DNA of 44,595 nucleotides from Neisseria lactamica NS19 (GCA_000193795.2 AEPI01000021.1:1-44595); one strand, 5' to 3'; shown: positions 17,902 to 27,275, numbered from the stretch's first letter. Notes: generated from the letters alone by a model not told the origin. Numbers and translations: made by a program.

Positions 17902-17997
17902 AGGAGGTCCTGTAAGGAAGGGCATACCGTACCGGCTTGTCTGCCTGAAGACGGGGTGTCTGCGGTATGCCGTCTGAACAATAAGTAAGTAACGGAG

Positions 17998-18003
17998 ATT
18001 ATA
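17998..18003 (-). promoter_or_regulatory. Candidate -10 box for ftsEX
   Basis: TATAAT on the minus strand, about 97 bases upstream of ftsE. The leader between them holds a 9-base inverted repeat (GGCATACCG 17921-17929 and CGGTATGCC 17963-17971) that includes one DUS. Confidence 0.4.
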
Positions 18004-18066
18004 AAGATTCCGTTTGTTTTTAGATAGTGGATAAGTTTGGCGGATACCGGAGGCCGGGCGGGAAAA

Positions 18067-18095
18067 ATGCCGTCTGAAGCGGTTTCAGACGGCAT
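18067..18095 (-). terminator. DUS-pair terminator after the TlpA-like gene
   Basis: ATGCCGTCTGAA and TTCAGACGGCAT with a 5-base loop. On the minus strand TTTTT follows. It lies 8 bases after the stop. Confidence 0.75.
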
Positions 18096-18102
18096 CCGGC
18101 AT

Positions 18103-18585
18103 TTAACGGCATTTTGAATAGGCGAGTTTGACGGCTTCGGTCAGGCTTTTTTCGTTCACTTCCCCGGTAATGGTTTGTTTGTATCCGCATTTCGGGGCTT
18201 CGACGACGGTAAAGGGCAGTACGCCGATATGGTTTCCGTAGGATTTCATAAAGTTTCGGCTGTTCGCCCCGGTGTAACGCCAAATCGGGTAGGAAACAGG
18301 GGTCTGCTTGAGGAAGTTGCCGATATTGTCGGATGTGTCGAGCGCGATGCCGACCATATCGACGCTGCCTTTTTTCTGCGCTTTATACCATTTGGACATC
18401 ACCGGCATCTCTTTGCGGCACGGGCCGCACCAGGTCGCCCAAAGGTTGACGATGCGGACGGGGGCTTTGAGCGATTGCAGGCTTTGCGCGGCATTGTCTT
18501 TCCAGCCGGCCAGTCCGTCCGCCGAGGCGGTATGTGCGGCAAATGTGGCGGCAAGGGCGATTGCGGCAAGCGGTAAGCGTTTCAT
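18103..18585 (-). CDS. Periplasmic TlpA-like thioredoxin
   Basis: A 160-residue protein with a signal peptide (MKRLPLAAIALAATFAAHTA, cleavage near Ala-Ser-Ala) and a thioredoxin fold: NLWATWCGPCRKEMP holds the CxxC active site, followed by MVGIALD and the cis-Pro region GVLPFTVV. TlpA/ResA-type proteins reduce periplasmic disulfides, often of cytochrome c apoproteins or other partners. The partner is not known here. The ribosome binding site GGAGGAC is close to the ATG. Extra Cys at CGY and near the C-terminus may form a structural disulfide. Confidence 0.88.
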   Translation of the reverse strand: MKRLPLAAIALAATFAAHTASADGLAGWKDNAAQSLQSLKAPVRIVNLWATWCGPCRKEMPVMSKWYKAQKKGSVDMVGIALDTSDNIGNFLKQTPVSYPIWRYTGANSRNFMKSYGNHIGVLPFTVVEAPKCGYKQTITGEVNEKSLTEAVKLAYSKCR

Positions 18586-18718
18586 TTTTTTGTCCTCCGT
18601 ATATTGGATGGGGTATTGTAAACCCTTTGGGGCGGCTGTCTATGGTTTGAACGGGGATATTGAGTAAAATCCCGCCGAGGCCGATAATGCGGCTGTTTCC
18701 AAATAACGAGGATGGTTT

Positions 18719-19072
18719 ATGTCAGAAGTCAAAATTTTCCACAACCCCCGTTGCAGCAAATCGCGTGCCGCCTTGTCCCTATTGGAAGAACGCGGCATTG
18801 CTGCCGAAGTGGTCAAATATTTGGATACGCCGCCCGGCTTGTCCGAATTGAAGGATATTTTCAACAAATTGGGCTTGGCATCGGTGCGCGGGATGATGCG
18901 CGTGAAAGATGATTTGTACAAGGAATTGGGGTTAGACAACCCCGATTTGGACAATGACGCGCTGCTGCGTGCCATCGCCGATCACCCCGCCCTGTTGGAG
19001 CGTCCGATTGTTTTGGCGAACGGTAAGGCGGCAATCGGCAGACCTTTGGAAAATATCGAAGCGGTATTGTGA
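18719..19072 (+). CDS. ArsC-family glutaredoxin-like reductase
   Basis: A 117-residue protein of the glutaredoxin-coupled ArsC family: the active-site HNPRCSKSRAAL is at residues 8-19, and RPIVLANGKAAIGRP is near the C-terminus. In E. coli ArsC reduces arsenate with glutathione/glutaredoxin. No ars transporter or ArsR is nearby, so arsenate may not be its true substrate, and YffB/Spx-like relatives share the motif. It overlaps the next gene by 4 bases (GTGA). Confidence 0.85.
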   Translation: MSEVKIFHNPRCSKSRAALSLLEERGIAAEVVKYLDTPPGLSELKDIFNKLGLASVRGMMRVKDDLYKELGLDNPDLDNDALLRAIADHPALLERPIVLANGKAAIGRPLENIEAVL

Positions 19073-19725
19073 ACAAACGGCTGTTTCGCAGCCGCAACGG
19101 CTTGCGCTATTACCTGTTGGGCGGTTTCTGTTTGAGTGTTTTTCCGCTTTTGCTGGTGTTTGCCTCATCCGTTTGGGCGGTTTATCAGACGGGCGGGCAG
19201 GTTTTGCCGCCGTATGTCCGGGCGGATGCCGCGCTGGTGTTGGGCGCGGCGGCGTGGGACAAACGCCCTTCCCCGGTTTTTCGGGAACGCATCAACCACG
19301 CCATCGCGCTTTACCAAAGCCGCAGGGTAGGCAAAATCGTGTTTACGGGAGGACGGACCAAAAAAGGCTATATGACCGAAGCCGAGGTCGGGCGGCGGTA
19401 CGCGCTTAAGCAAGGGATTCCGCCGCGCCATATCTTATTTGAAAACACTTCGCGCAACACTTATGAGAATTTGAGCAACATCCGTCCGGTTTTGCGTGCC
19501 AACGGTATTGCCAGCGTGGTGATTGTCAGCGATCCCTACCATTTGGCACGGGCGGCGGAAATGGCGGAGGATTTGGGTGTCCGCGTTTATATGTCTGCCA
19601 CGCCGACCACGCGGTTTGATGCGGGAAATAAGAAAAAAATCTTTATGCTGCAAGAGGGATATGCGCTTTCCCTTTACCGCTTGGAAAAGTGGGGCAGCCG
19701 CCTTTGGGGATGGCTGTCTGATTGA
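19069..19725 (+). CDS. DUF218 (SanA/ElyC-like) membrane-anchored protein
   Basis: 218 residues starting at GTG 19069, coupled to the arsC-like stop. One N-terminal membrane segment (about 15-40) is followed by a DUF218 domain in the periplasm: ADAALVLGAAAW, GKIVFTGGRTKKGYMTEAEVG, ENTSRNTYENL and VIVSDPYHLARA. E. coli SanA and ElyC, of the same domain family, affect envelope barrier and peptidoglycan/lipid carrier metabolism. The molecular function is not settled. Confidence 0.85.
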   Translation: MNKRLFRSRNGLRYYLLGGFCLSVFPLLLVFASSVWAVYQTGGQVLPPYVRADAALVLGAAAWDKRPSPVFRERINHAIALYQSRRVGKIVFTGGRTKKGYMTEAEVGRRYALKQGIPPRHILFENTSRNTYENLSNIRPVLRANGIASVVIVSDPYHLARAAEMAEDLGVRVYMSATPTTRFDAGNKKKIFMLQEGYALSLYRLEKWGSRLWGWLSD

Positions 19726-19733
19726 AGCGGTAG

Positions 19734-19781
19734 AAAATGCCGTCTGAAACTTATCCGCAAGTAAGTTTCAGACGGCATTTT
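19734..19781. terminator. DUS-pair terminator after the DUF218 gene
   Basis: AAAATGCCGTCTGAAACTTA and TAAGTTTCAGACGGCATTTT form a perfect 20-base-pair stem with an 8-base loop. Confidence 0.9.
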
Positions 19782-19840
19782 TGATGCCCAAGCACGGTAA
19801 AACCAGTAAAATAAACGCTTTCAAAGATTTCGGAGCCATT

Positions 19841-21235
19841 ATGACCGTCAAAACCCGTTTCGCCCCCAGCCCTACCGGCTACCTGCACATCGGCGGCGTA
19901 CGCACCGCCTTGTTTTCTTGGGCGTTTGCCCGCCATCACAAAGGCAAGTTCTTATTGCGTATCGAAGACACCGACTTGGCGCGTTCCACCGCCGAATCCG
20001 TCAACATCATCCTCGACGGCATGAAATGGGTCGGACTGGATTACGACAACGCCGACAACGTGGTGTACCAAACCCGCCGCTTCGAACGCTATAAAGAAGT
20101 CATCGCCGAACTCTTGGCAAAAGGCGATGCCTACTACTGCTATTGCAGCAAAGAAGAATTAGAAGCGATGCGCGAGAAAGCCGAAAAAGAAGGTACGGCG
20201 ACTTACGACCGCCGCTGGCGGCCGGAAGCGGGCAAAACCCTGCCCGAAATTCCCGCCGGCGTGCAACCCGTCGTCCGCTTCAAAACGCCTTTGGACGGTG
20301 TTACCCGGTGGGCGGACTTGGTCAAAGGCGAAATTTCTATCCCCAACGAAGCCCTCGACGACCTGATTATCGCCCGCGCCGACGGCACGCCGACCTACAA
20401 CTTCTGCGTCGTGGTGGACGACTACGACATGGGCGTTACCCACGTTATCCGGGGCGACGACCATGTGAACAACACCCCGAAACAAATCAATATCTTGAAA
20501 GCCATCGGCGCAAACCTGCCCGAATACGGTCATCTGCCGATGATTCTCAACGAACAAGGCAAAAAAATCTCCAAACGCAGCGGCGATACCGTTGCCATTA
20601 CCGATTTCGGCGCGATGGGCATCCTGCCCGAAGCGATGCTCAACTATTTGGCGCGTTTGGGCTGGGCGCATGGCGACGACGAGTTCTTCACGATGGAACA
20701 ATTTATCGAATGGTTTGATTTGAAAGACGTTTCCCCGTCCCCAAGCCGTATGGACTTGAAAAAACTCTATTGGATTAACGGCGAACACATCAAAATTACC
20801 GCTAACGACAAGCTCGCCGAACTCGTCAAACCGCGCCTCGCGCTGCGCGGACTTCACGAAACAGGCAAACCTGCTTTGGAAGACGTGTTGGCATTGGTCA
20901 AAGACCGCGCCCAAGATCTGAACACGCTTGCCGACGAGTGCCTCTACTTCTACGTCAAACAAACGCCTGCCGAAGCGGATGTGCAGAAACATTGGGATGA
21001 CGAAGCCGCCGCCCGCATGCTGCGCTTCGCCGAACGCCTCGAAGGGCTGGAAGACTGGAACGCCGAAGCCATCCACGATCTGTTCAAACCTTTCTGCGAC
21101 GAAGAAGGCATCAAAATGGGCAAACTCGGTATGCCTTTGCGCCTCGCTGTATGCGGTACGGCGAAGACCCCGAGCGTCGATGCCGTATTGGCATTAATCG
21201 GCAAGGAAGAAGTGTTGAAACGCATCCGCGCTTAA
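19841..21235 (+). CDS. gltX: Glutamate--tRNA ligase
   Basis: Class I synthetase charging tRNA-Glu, 464 residues from ATG 19841, with CGGAGCC upstream (the frame is open for 20 more codons through the terminator). The HIGH motif is PTGYLHIGG (residues about 11-19), the KMSKS-type loop GKKISKRSGD. A C-terminal anticodon-binding helical domain follows. The length matches the standard bacterial enzyme. A GluQRS paralog would be much shorter. Confidence 0.96.
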   Translation: MTVKTRFAPSPTGYLHIGGVRTALFSWAFARHHKGKFLLRIEDTDLARSTAESVNIILDGMKWVGLDYDNADNVVYQTRRFERYKEVIAELLAKGDAYYCYCSKEELEAMREKAEKEGTATYDRRWRPEAGKTLPEIPAGVQPVVRFKTPLDGVTRWADLVKGEISIPNEALDDLIIARADGTPTYNFCVVVDDYDMGVTHVIRGDDHVNNTPKQINILKAIGANLPEYGHLPMILNEQGKKISKRSGDTVAITDFGAMGILPEAMLNYLARLGWAHGDDEFFTMEQFIEWFDLKDVSPSPSRMDLKKLYWINGEHIKITANDKLAELVKPRLALRGLHETGKPALEDVLALVKDRAQDLNTLADECLYFYVKQTPAEADVQKHWDDEAAARMLRFAERLEGLEDWNAEAIHDLFKPFCDEEGIKMGKLGMPLRLAVCGTAKTPSVDAVLALIGKEEVLKRIRA

Positions 21236-21255
21236 GTTATCCACAGGCGCAGGCG

Positions 21256-21292
21256 ATGCCGTCTGATGTCGGAATACGGCTTCAGACGGCAT
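21256..21292 (+). terminator. DUS-pair terminator after gltX
   Basis: ATGCCGTCTGA and TCAGACGGCAT, 11-base-pair stem. A TTATCCACA DnaA box lies just upstream at 21237-21245. Confidence 0.6.
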
Positions 21293-21309
21293 TCAAACGG
21301 AAGTTGAAA

Positions 21310-21651
21310 ATGAAAAAAATATTGTATTTTCTGATGTTTACCTTTTCTACAAGCGTATGGGCCGGGGATGCGGAAGACAATCTGCTCAGCATCCAATCCG
21401 GTTACCGCGCCTTATTGCAAAAGCAAAACAATTTGGACGGAAAAATCATCGGGATGCAGTCGGATTTGGAAGATGCGCGCCGGCGTTTGCAGGCGGCGCA
21501 GGCGGATATTATTCATTTGGAAGCGGAAATTCCCAAAGCGATGGCGATGAAAGCAAGGCAGGAAGAGGAATTGAAGCAGGCGGGGCTGCGCTTGGACAAT
21601 GCCTGGAATGCGGTTTACGGCGCCGGCGGGACGAAAGCGGCGGGAAATTAA
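21310..21651 (+). CDS. Small exported coiled-coil protein, unknown function
   Basis: 113 residues from ATG 21310. A signal peptide (MKKILYFLMFTFSTSVWA, cleavage after WAG or WA) is followed by a charged helical stretch (about residues 30-100) with heptad-like leucines, e.g. GMQSDLEDARRRLQAAQADI. This resembles an exported coiled-coil protein, perhaps periplasmic. I do not recognise a named family. It is followed after 3 bases by the acetyltransferase gene, so the two are likely cotranscribed. Confidence 0.75.
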   Translation: MKKILYFLMFTFSTSVWAGDAEDNLLSIQSGYRALLQKQNNLDGKIIGMQSDLEDARRRLQAAQADIIHLEAEIPKAMAMKARQEEELKQAGLRLDNAWNAVYGAGGTKAAGN

Positions 21652-21654
21652 CCG

Positions 21655-22146
21655 GTGCATCCTGATTTTGTGGAAAATACGGTTTCCATCACACGGCTGG
21701 AAGCCGGGCATATCGGCAGGTTGGCTCAGGCGTTGTTTGAGGAGTGGCACGATTTTGAACCGTGGTCTTCTGTGGATAAGATTCGTGCCTATTACGGCAG
21801 GTGTTTGAAGGATGACGAACTGCCGCTGGCTTTTGCGGCTGTGGATGATTCCGGAACCCTGTTGGGTTCGGCTGCGCTCAAGCGGCATGATATGGAAAGT
21901 TTTCCACAGTATGAATATTGGTTGGGCGATGTCTTTGTTTTACCTGAATATCGCGGAAAAGGCATAGGCAGAAGGCTGGTCGCCCACTGCACAGGCGCGG
22001 CGCGTTCGCTGGGGATAAAGTTCTTGTATCTTTATACGCCTGATGTGCAAATATTTTATGAATCATTCGGCTGGGCGGTTGTCGGGCGACATTTCCATAA
22101 CGGTGAATGGGTTACGGTTATGCGTTTGGATGTGGGTAAGGTTTAA
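21655..22146 (+). CDS. GNAT family N-acetyltransferase
   Basis: 163 residues from a GTG start 3 bases after the preceding stop. The acetyl-CoA loop is VLPEYRGKGIGRRLV (residues about 98-112). The fold is typical of small GNAT proteins (GSAALKRHDM strand, then IKFLYLYTPDVQIFYESFGW). The substrate is unknown. The ending FHNGEWVTVMRLDV is common in the YhbS/RimI-like group. Confidence 0.88.
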   Translation: MHPDFVENTVSITRLEAGHIGRLAQALFEEWHDFEPWSSVDKIRAYYGRCLKDDELPLAFAAVDDSGTLLGSAALKRHDMESFPQYEYWLGDVFVLPEYRGKGIGRRLVAHCTGAARSLGIKFLYLYTPDVQIFYESFGWAVVGRHFHNGEWVTVMRLDVGKV

Positions 22147-22159
22147 GCCGAATGGAAAA

Positions 22160-22191
22160 ATGCCGTCTGAGCTGTTCAGACGGCATTTTTT
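22160..22191 (+). terminator. DUS-pair terminator after the GNAT gene
   Basis: ATGCCGTCTGA and TCAGACGGCAT with a short loop and TTTTT tail. A TTATCCACA box follows at 22221-22229. From memory, the MC58 genome numbering starts close to this gap. Confidence 0.75.
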
Positions 22192-22269
22192 GTGTTTGGA
22201 AATTTCCTGTCGGATAATGTTTATCCACAGATTTTTCCATATGGTTTGATGCTGCTCCGCCAACGGAAA

Positions 22270-24891
22270 TTAAGATACGGATTTGCACAAATCTTTCAGA
22301 CGGTACAGTTCTGACAATGCTTCGCGCGGGGTCAGGCTGTCGGGATCGAGGTTTTCCAGGGCTGCCGCCAATATACCTTCAAAATGTTTTTCCTCTGCTT
22401 TGTCAACAAAGCTGCCCACATTCGGTTCATCTTCTTTTTCAGACGGCATGGTACTGAAAATATCCAGTTGGGACCGTTTTGCGGCGGCTTGGGATTCGAG
22501 TTCGTCCAGATATTTTTGGGCAGCTTTGAGGGCGCGGCCGGGCAGGCCGGCGAGTTTGGCGACGGCGATGCCGTAGCTTTTTTCAGCGGGACCGGGTTGG
22601 ATTTGGTGCAGGAACACAATGTCCTGTCCCTGTTCGAGCGCGGAAAGGTGCATATTGACGGCGGCGGCGCAGGTTTCGGGCAGGCGCGTCAATTCAAAAT
22701 AATGAGTGGCGAAGAGGCTGAAGGATTTGTTTTTTTGCAGCAGGTGTCCGGCAACGGCGTGTGCGATGGCGAGTCCGTCAAAAGTCGAAGTGCCGCGTCC
22801 GACTTCGTCCATTAAAACAAGGCTTTGTTCGGTGGCGTGATGCAGGATGCAGGCGGTTTCGCTCATTTCGACCATAAAGGTGGAGCGGTTGGAGGCGAGG
22901 TCGTCGGATGCGCCGATGCGGGTGAAGATTTGATCGATGGGCCCGATTGTGGCGGCATCGGCAGGTACGAAACAGCCGGTGTGTGCCAACAGGATGATAA
23001 GGGCGACTTGGCGCATATAAGTGGATTTGCCGCCCATATTCGGGCCGGTAAGCAGAATGAGGCGGTGTTTGTGATTGAGGTCGGTGTGGTTGGCGGTAAA
23101 GTGGCGCACTTGCTGTTCGACGACGGGATGGCGGCCGTTTTCGATGTGGATAACCGGATAGTCGGCAAACTCGGGGAGGACGAAGCCGCGTTCGGCGGCA
23201 ATGGCGGCAAACGTGGAAAGCACATCGAGTGCGGCGGCTGCTTTGGCGGCTTTTTGAAGCTGCGGCAATGCCGTCTGAACTTCTTTCAACAGGGCTTCAA
23301 ACAGACGTTTTTCCAATGCCAATGCATGCTCTTGCGCGGTCAGCACTTTGTCTTCAAAGGCTTTCAGCTCTGGCGTGATGAAGCGTTCGGCGTTTTTCAG
23401 GGTCTGGCGGCGTTGGTAGTCGGCAGGTGCTTGTTCGGCTTGGGTTTTGGATAACTCGATGTAGAAGCCGTGGACGCGGTTGAATTCGACTTTGAGTGTG
23501 GACAAACCGGTACGTTCGCGTTCGCGCGCTTCGAGGTCGAGCAGAAATTCATCGCCGTGGTTTTGGATGTGGCGCAGTTCATCAAGTTCTGCACAATAGC
23601 CTTGGTTGATAACGCCACCGTCTTTGAGCCAGACGGCAGGTTCGGGCATCACGGCGGCTTTGAGGGTTTCGGCAACAGGCAGGGTTTCGGGGAAAATAGC
23701 TTTGAGGGTTTCCAAAAGGCTGCTGCCCTCTGCGGACAATTCGATTTCGGACAGGGCAAACAGGCTGTCGCGCAGGGCGGCAAGGTCGCGCGGACGTGCA
23801 TTGCCCACGGCGATGCGGGCGGCGATGCGTTCGATGTCCGCGATGTTTTTCAGACGGCCTTGCAGGGTTTCGTATTGCGAACCCAGCGCGGCAACGGCTT
23901 CTTGGCGGGCGCGGATGTGGGCGCGGCTGCGTAAGGGGTGGTGGAGCCAGAGTGCCAAAAGGCGGCTGCCCATATGGGTGGCGCAGCCGTCGAGTATGGA
24001 AAACAGGGTCGGCGATTTTTTGCCAGAGAGGGTTTGCGTGATTTCAAGGTTGCGGCGCGTAGCGGCATCCATACCGATATATTGGCTGTCGGTTTCGAGC
24101 GAAATGCCGTCGAGGTGTTGCGGCATCAGGTTTTGCGTCAGGCGGATGTAGTTCAACAGCGCGCCCGCCGCGCCGACGGCGGCTTCGTGTTCCTTGCCGT
24201 CCAAACCGAAGCCGTGCAGGTCTTGGCAGCCGAAGTATTCGGTCAATAATTTCGCGCCTGCGTCAGCGGCAAACTGCCACGGGTTCAGGCGCGTGATGTT
24301 GGCAGAGGTCGTACCACGGGCAGGCTGTGCACTCTGAAAACCATCAGGCAGGCTTTTGCCTTCGGGCAACAGGATTTCTGCCGCCTGCAAACGCGCCAGC
24401 TCGTCGGCGAGTTTGTCCGCCGTCGTCAGCTTGGTTTTGAATTCGCCGCTTTGCAAAGATGCCCACGCGACGGCGATCTGTTTTTTGTCTATATTTACCG
24501 CCGCGATGCGGTTGGTTTCCTTGTCTTCCAAAAACGCCGCGTCGGTCAGCGTGCCGGGCGTTACGATGCGCACGACTTTGCGCTCCACCGGCCCCTTACC
24601 CGCACCGACTTCGCCTACCTGCTCGCACACCGCCACGCTTTTGCCCATCTTCACCAGCCGCGCCAGATACTGCTCCGCCGCGTGAAACGGCACGCCCGCC
24701 ATCTTAATCGGCACGCCGTCCATCTGCCCGCGCGTAGTCAGGGTAATGTCCAACAGCTTCGCCGCCTCCACCGCATCATCCAAAAACAGCTCGTAAAAAT
24801 CGCCCATACGGTAAAACACCAATTTGTCGGCGTGTTGCGATTTGATGGCGAGATACTGCTGCATCATCGGGGAAACGGCGGATTTGCTCAT
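22270..24891 (-). CDS. mutS: DNA mismatch repair protein MutS
   Basis: ATPase that recognises mismatches and starts methyl-independent repair with MutL. It is 873 residues. The N-terminal mismatch-binding domain carries the Phe-x-Glu motif in FYRMGDFYELF (Phe and Glu contact the mismatch). The connector, lever and clamp domains follow. The ATPase holds Walker A TGPNMGGKSTYMRQ, Walker B VLMDEVGRGTSTFDG and the FATHYFELT motif. Two internal DUS copies lie in the coding region. It has an isolated position, with a 432-base gap to gapA. Confidence 0.96.
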   Translation of the reverse strand: MSKSAVSPMMQQYLAIKSQHADKLVFYRMGDFYELFLDDAVEAAKLLDITLTTRGQMDGVPIKMAGVPFHAAEQYLARLVKMGKSVAVCEQVGEVGAGKGPVERKVVRIVTPGTLTDAAFLEDKETNRIAAVNIDKKQIAVAWASLQSGEFKTKLTTADKLADELARLQAAEILLPEGKSLPDGFQSAQPARGTTSANITRLNPWQFAADAGAKLLTEYFGCQDLHGFGLDGKEHEAAVGAAGALLNYIRLTQNLMPQHLDGISLETDSQYIGMDAATRRNLEITQTLSGKKSPTLFSILDGCATHMGSRLLALWLHHPLRSRAHIRARQEAVAALGSQYETLQGRLKNIADIERIAARIAVGNARPRDLAALRDSLFALSEIELSAEGSSLLETLKAIFPETLPVAETLKAAVMPEPAVWLKDGGVINQGYCAELDELRHIQNHGDEFLLDLEARERERTGLSTLKVEFNRVHGFYIELSKTQAEQAPADYQRRQTLKNAERFITPELKAFEDKVLTAQEHALALEKRLFEALLKEVQTALPQLQKAAKAAAALDVLSTFAAIAAERGFVLPEFADYPVIHIENGRHPVVEQQVRHFTANHTDLNHKHRLILLTGPNMGGKSTYMRQVALIILLAHTGCFVPADAATIGPIDQIFTRIGASDDLASNRSTFMVEMSETACILHHATEQSLVLMDEVGRGTSTFDGLAIAHAVAGHLLQKNKSFSLFATHYFELTRLPETCAAAVNMHLSALEQGQDIVFLHQIQPGPAEKSYGIAVAKLAGLPGRALKAAQKYLDELESQAAAKRSQLDIFSTMPSEKEDEPNVGSFVDKAEEKHFEGILAAALENLDPDSLTPREALSELYRLKDLCKSVS

Positions 24892-25324
24892 AAAGATGCC
24901 TTAATCAATGTGGAAGACCGGTATTGTAGCAAAAAGGATTTGTCTTCGACGGAATGAGACTGACCGTAAGCCTGTCAATAAAGTTGTGGAGACAAATAGG
25001 AAAACAGCAAAATTACCCACAAGAATATTATTAAGTCAAAAAACATCCACGCGTATCTGTTCTATATAGAAAGCCTTAAACTCAAACTTATTTAGCAAAA
25101 AGGTAATGAAAATATTGGATATTTACTACTTACACACAAGTAAGTCCGTAATCATCAAAATCACCATTAAAATTTTAAAGTCAAATATTGAATGTGCGTT
25201 TAAAAATACCGAAATTCATCTGTGTCAAATAAAGCACAAGTAATCTTATGTAACAGTGGAATGTAGTTTTATTTCAGAATACAATGCAGGCATTGAGCTT
25301 TATTTCACAACCCGGAGACAAAAT
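24892..25324. promoter_or_regulatory. Divergent intergenic region mutS / gapA with two dyads
   Basis: The 432 bases are AT-rich with no gene visible. There is a 12-base palindrome TTCTATATAGAA at 25060-25071 and an inverted repeat ACTTAC-N6-GTAAGT at 25128-25145, both possible operators. The gapA promoter should lie here, but no clear consensus box is visible. CCGGAGAC before the ATG is the ribosome binding site. Confidence 0.4.
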
Positions 25325-26329
25325 ATGAGCATTAAAGTAGCGATTAACGGTTTCGGCCGCATCGGCCGCCTCGCATTGCGTCAAATTGAAAAAGCACACG
25401 GCATCGAAGTCGTCGCCGTCAACGACCTGACCCCTGCCGAAATGCTGCTGCACCTTTTCAAATACGACAGCACTCAAGGACGTTTCCAAGGAACTGCCGA
25501 ATTAAAAGACGATGCCATCTTGGTAAACGGCAAAGAAATCAAAGTCTTCGCTAATCCGAATCCTGAAGAATTGCCTTGGGGCGAATTGGGTGTGGATGTC
25601 GTCCTCGAATGTACCGGCTTCTTCACCAACAAAACCAAAGCCGAAGCGCACATCCGCGCCGGTGCGCGCAAAGTCGTGATTTCCGCACCCGGCGGCAATG
25701 ATGTGAAAACCGTCGTATATGGCGTGAACCAAGACATTTTGGACGGCAGCGAAACCGTCATCTCCGCCGCTTCCTGCACCACCAACTGCCTTGCCCCGAT
25801 GGCGGCAGTCCTGCAAAAAGAGTTCGGCGTAGTCGAAGGCTTGATGACCACCATCCATGCCTACACCGGCGACCAAAACACCCTTGACGCGCCGCACCGC
25901 AAAGGCGATTTGCGCCGCGCCCGCGCCGCCGCGCTCAATATCGTGCCCAACAGCACCGGCGCCGCCAAAGCCATCGGTTTGGTTATCCCCGAATTGAACG
26001 GCAAACTCGACGGTTCCGCCCAACGCGTCCCCGTCGCCACCGGCTCGCTGACCGAATTGGTTTCCGTCCTCGAACGCCCTGTAACCAAAGAAGAAGTCAA
26101 CGCCGCGATGAAAGCCGCCGCCAGCGAATCTTACGGTTACAACGAAGATCAAATCGTTTCTTCCGATGTTGTCGGCATCGAATACGGCTCGCTTTTCGAT
26201 GCCACCCAAACCCGCGTGATGACCGTAGGCGGCAAACAACTGGTGAAAACCGTTGCCTGGTACGACAACGAAATGTCCTACACCTGCCAACTCGTCCGCA
26301 CTTTGGAATATTTCGCAGGCAAAATCTAA
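25325..26329 (+). CDS. gapA: Glyceraldehyde-3-phosphate dehydrogenase
   Basis: Cytoplasmic enzyme, 334 residues from ATG 25325. The Rossmann motif is INGFGRIGRLA, the catalytic loop SAASCTTNCLAP holds the nucleophilic Cys, and WYDNEMSY is near the C-terminus. Meningococci carry two gap genes. From position beside mutS this is probably the one called gapA-2, with NADP-linked activity reported, but cofactor preference cannot be decided from sequence alone. It is closed by a DUS hairpin. Confidence 0.93.
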   Translation: MSIKVAINGFGRIGRLALRQIEKAHGIEVVAVNDLTPAEMLLHLFKYDSTQGRFQGTAELKDDAILVNGKEIKVFANPNPEELPWGELGVDVVLECTGFFTNKTKAEAHIRAGARKVVISAPGGNDVKTVVYGVNQDILDGSETVISAASCTTNCLAPMAAVLQKEFGVVEGLMTTIHAYTGDQNTLDAPHRKGDLRRARAAALNIVPNSTGAAKAIGLVIPELNGKLDGSAQRVPVATGSLTELVSVLERPVTKEEVNAAMKAAASESYGYNEDQIVSSDVVGIEYGSLFDATQTRVMTVGGKQLVKTVAWYDNEMSYTCQLVRTLEYFAGKI

Positions 26330-26356
26330 GGTTTGAGCAAGCCTGTGGATAAGTAA

Positions 26357-26389
26357 ATGCCGTCTGAACGCAATGTGTTCAGACGGCAT
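26357..26389. terminator. DUS-pair terminator after gapA
   Basis: ATGCCGTCTGAAC and GTTCAGACGGCAT with a 7-base loop and TTGTTT tail. A TTATCCACA box (minus strand) lies just upstream at 26344-26352. Confidence 0.75.
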
Positions 26390-26481
26390 TGTTTATCTGT
26401 AACTTGATATTGCGGTTTATGGTAAATAAACAACAACCGTTTGTTCGGCCGCCATACCGCAAAACCGGATTTTTACCCGAT

Positions 26482-27162
26482 TTAAAGTAGTGTTGGGGAA
26501 AGATTAATAACCGTCGCAAGGTTTCCTTCTATCTGAAACCTGACTTCATAATTCTCAATGTTCATGACGTAAATCCGTTCGGGAATATTCTGATAGGCGG
26601 GGCGCGGGTCTTGGGCGATGCTTTGGCTGATGAGGTTTTTCGTGTTTGTAGATAAGTTTTCCGCGCCGATGTTTTCCAGCCATACAACTTCCAGTTCTTC
26701 GGGTTTGCCGCTGACGAAACCGGATGCGGCATCGGGTTTGGATTCGACAAAGGGGATGTAGGGCTTGACGTCGATAATCGGTGTGCCGTCCAGCAGGTCT
26801 GCGCCGCTACAATAGAGGCGGACGGGTTTGCCGGTTTCAATGCGTTCGAGTTTTAGGAGCGAGAGTCCGAGATGGTTGGGGCGGTGGGGGCTGCGCGTGG
26901 CGAACACGCCCATTTTTTGTTTGCCGCCGAGCCGTGGCGGGCGCACCATTTGTGCCCAGCCTTCATCCAGTACGCCGTGAAAGATAAAACTTATCCACAC
27001 ATAATCGAAGTGTTCCAATCCGCGTACGCTGTCTGCGGTAAATTCAGGATTCAGCTCGATGCAGACTTCTGCGGCGGAGACCAGACCGGGCTGGCGGGCG
27101 ATGCCGAATTTCTGTTTGTAGGGCGAGCGGGCGGTGGCGACGGGGGTAATGGTATAAGTCAT
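26482..27162 (-). CDS. trmO: tRNA (N6-threonylcarbamoyladenosine37) methyltransferase TrmO
   Basis: 226 residues. The TsaA/YaeB beta-barrel methyltransferase signature is FATRSPHRPNHLGLSLLKLERI, with ARSPYKQKFGIARQPG at the N-terminus. TrmO methylates t6A37 in tRNA-Thr with SAM. The C-terminal domain (LSPTLL end) is the usual extension. tsaC, which acts earlier in t6A synthesis, lies 6 kb away in this window. Two TTATCCACA boxes fall inside the gene or just upstream of it (26991-26999, 27168-27176). Confidence 0.88.
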   Translation of the reverse strand: MTYTITPVATARSPYKQKFGIARQPGLVSAAEVCIELNPEFTADSVRGLEHFDYVWISFIFHGVLDEGWAQMVRPPRLGGKQKMGVFATRSPHRPNHLGLSLLKLERIETGKPVRLYCSGADLLDGTPIIDVKPYIPFVESKPDAASGFVSGKPEELEVVWLENIGAENLSTNTKNLISQSIAQDPRPAYQNIPERIYVMNIENYEVRFQIEGNLATVINLSPTLL

Positions 27163-27237
27163 AAGATTGTGGATAAGTTTTTTGGAAAAACCTTATCTTA
27201 TCACAGCCGGTTTTACCGCTTTCAGGCAGTAATTTGT

Positions 27238-27243
27238 TATAAT
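27238..27243 (+). promoter_or_regulatory. Extended -10 box for pncA
   Basis: TGTTATAAT fits the TGN extended -10 pattern, 33 bases before the pncA start. Confidence 0.5.
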
Positions 27244-27275
27244 ACAGGGCATTTTAATTTCGTTGAAATGATGAG

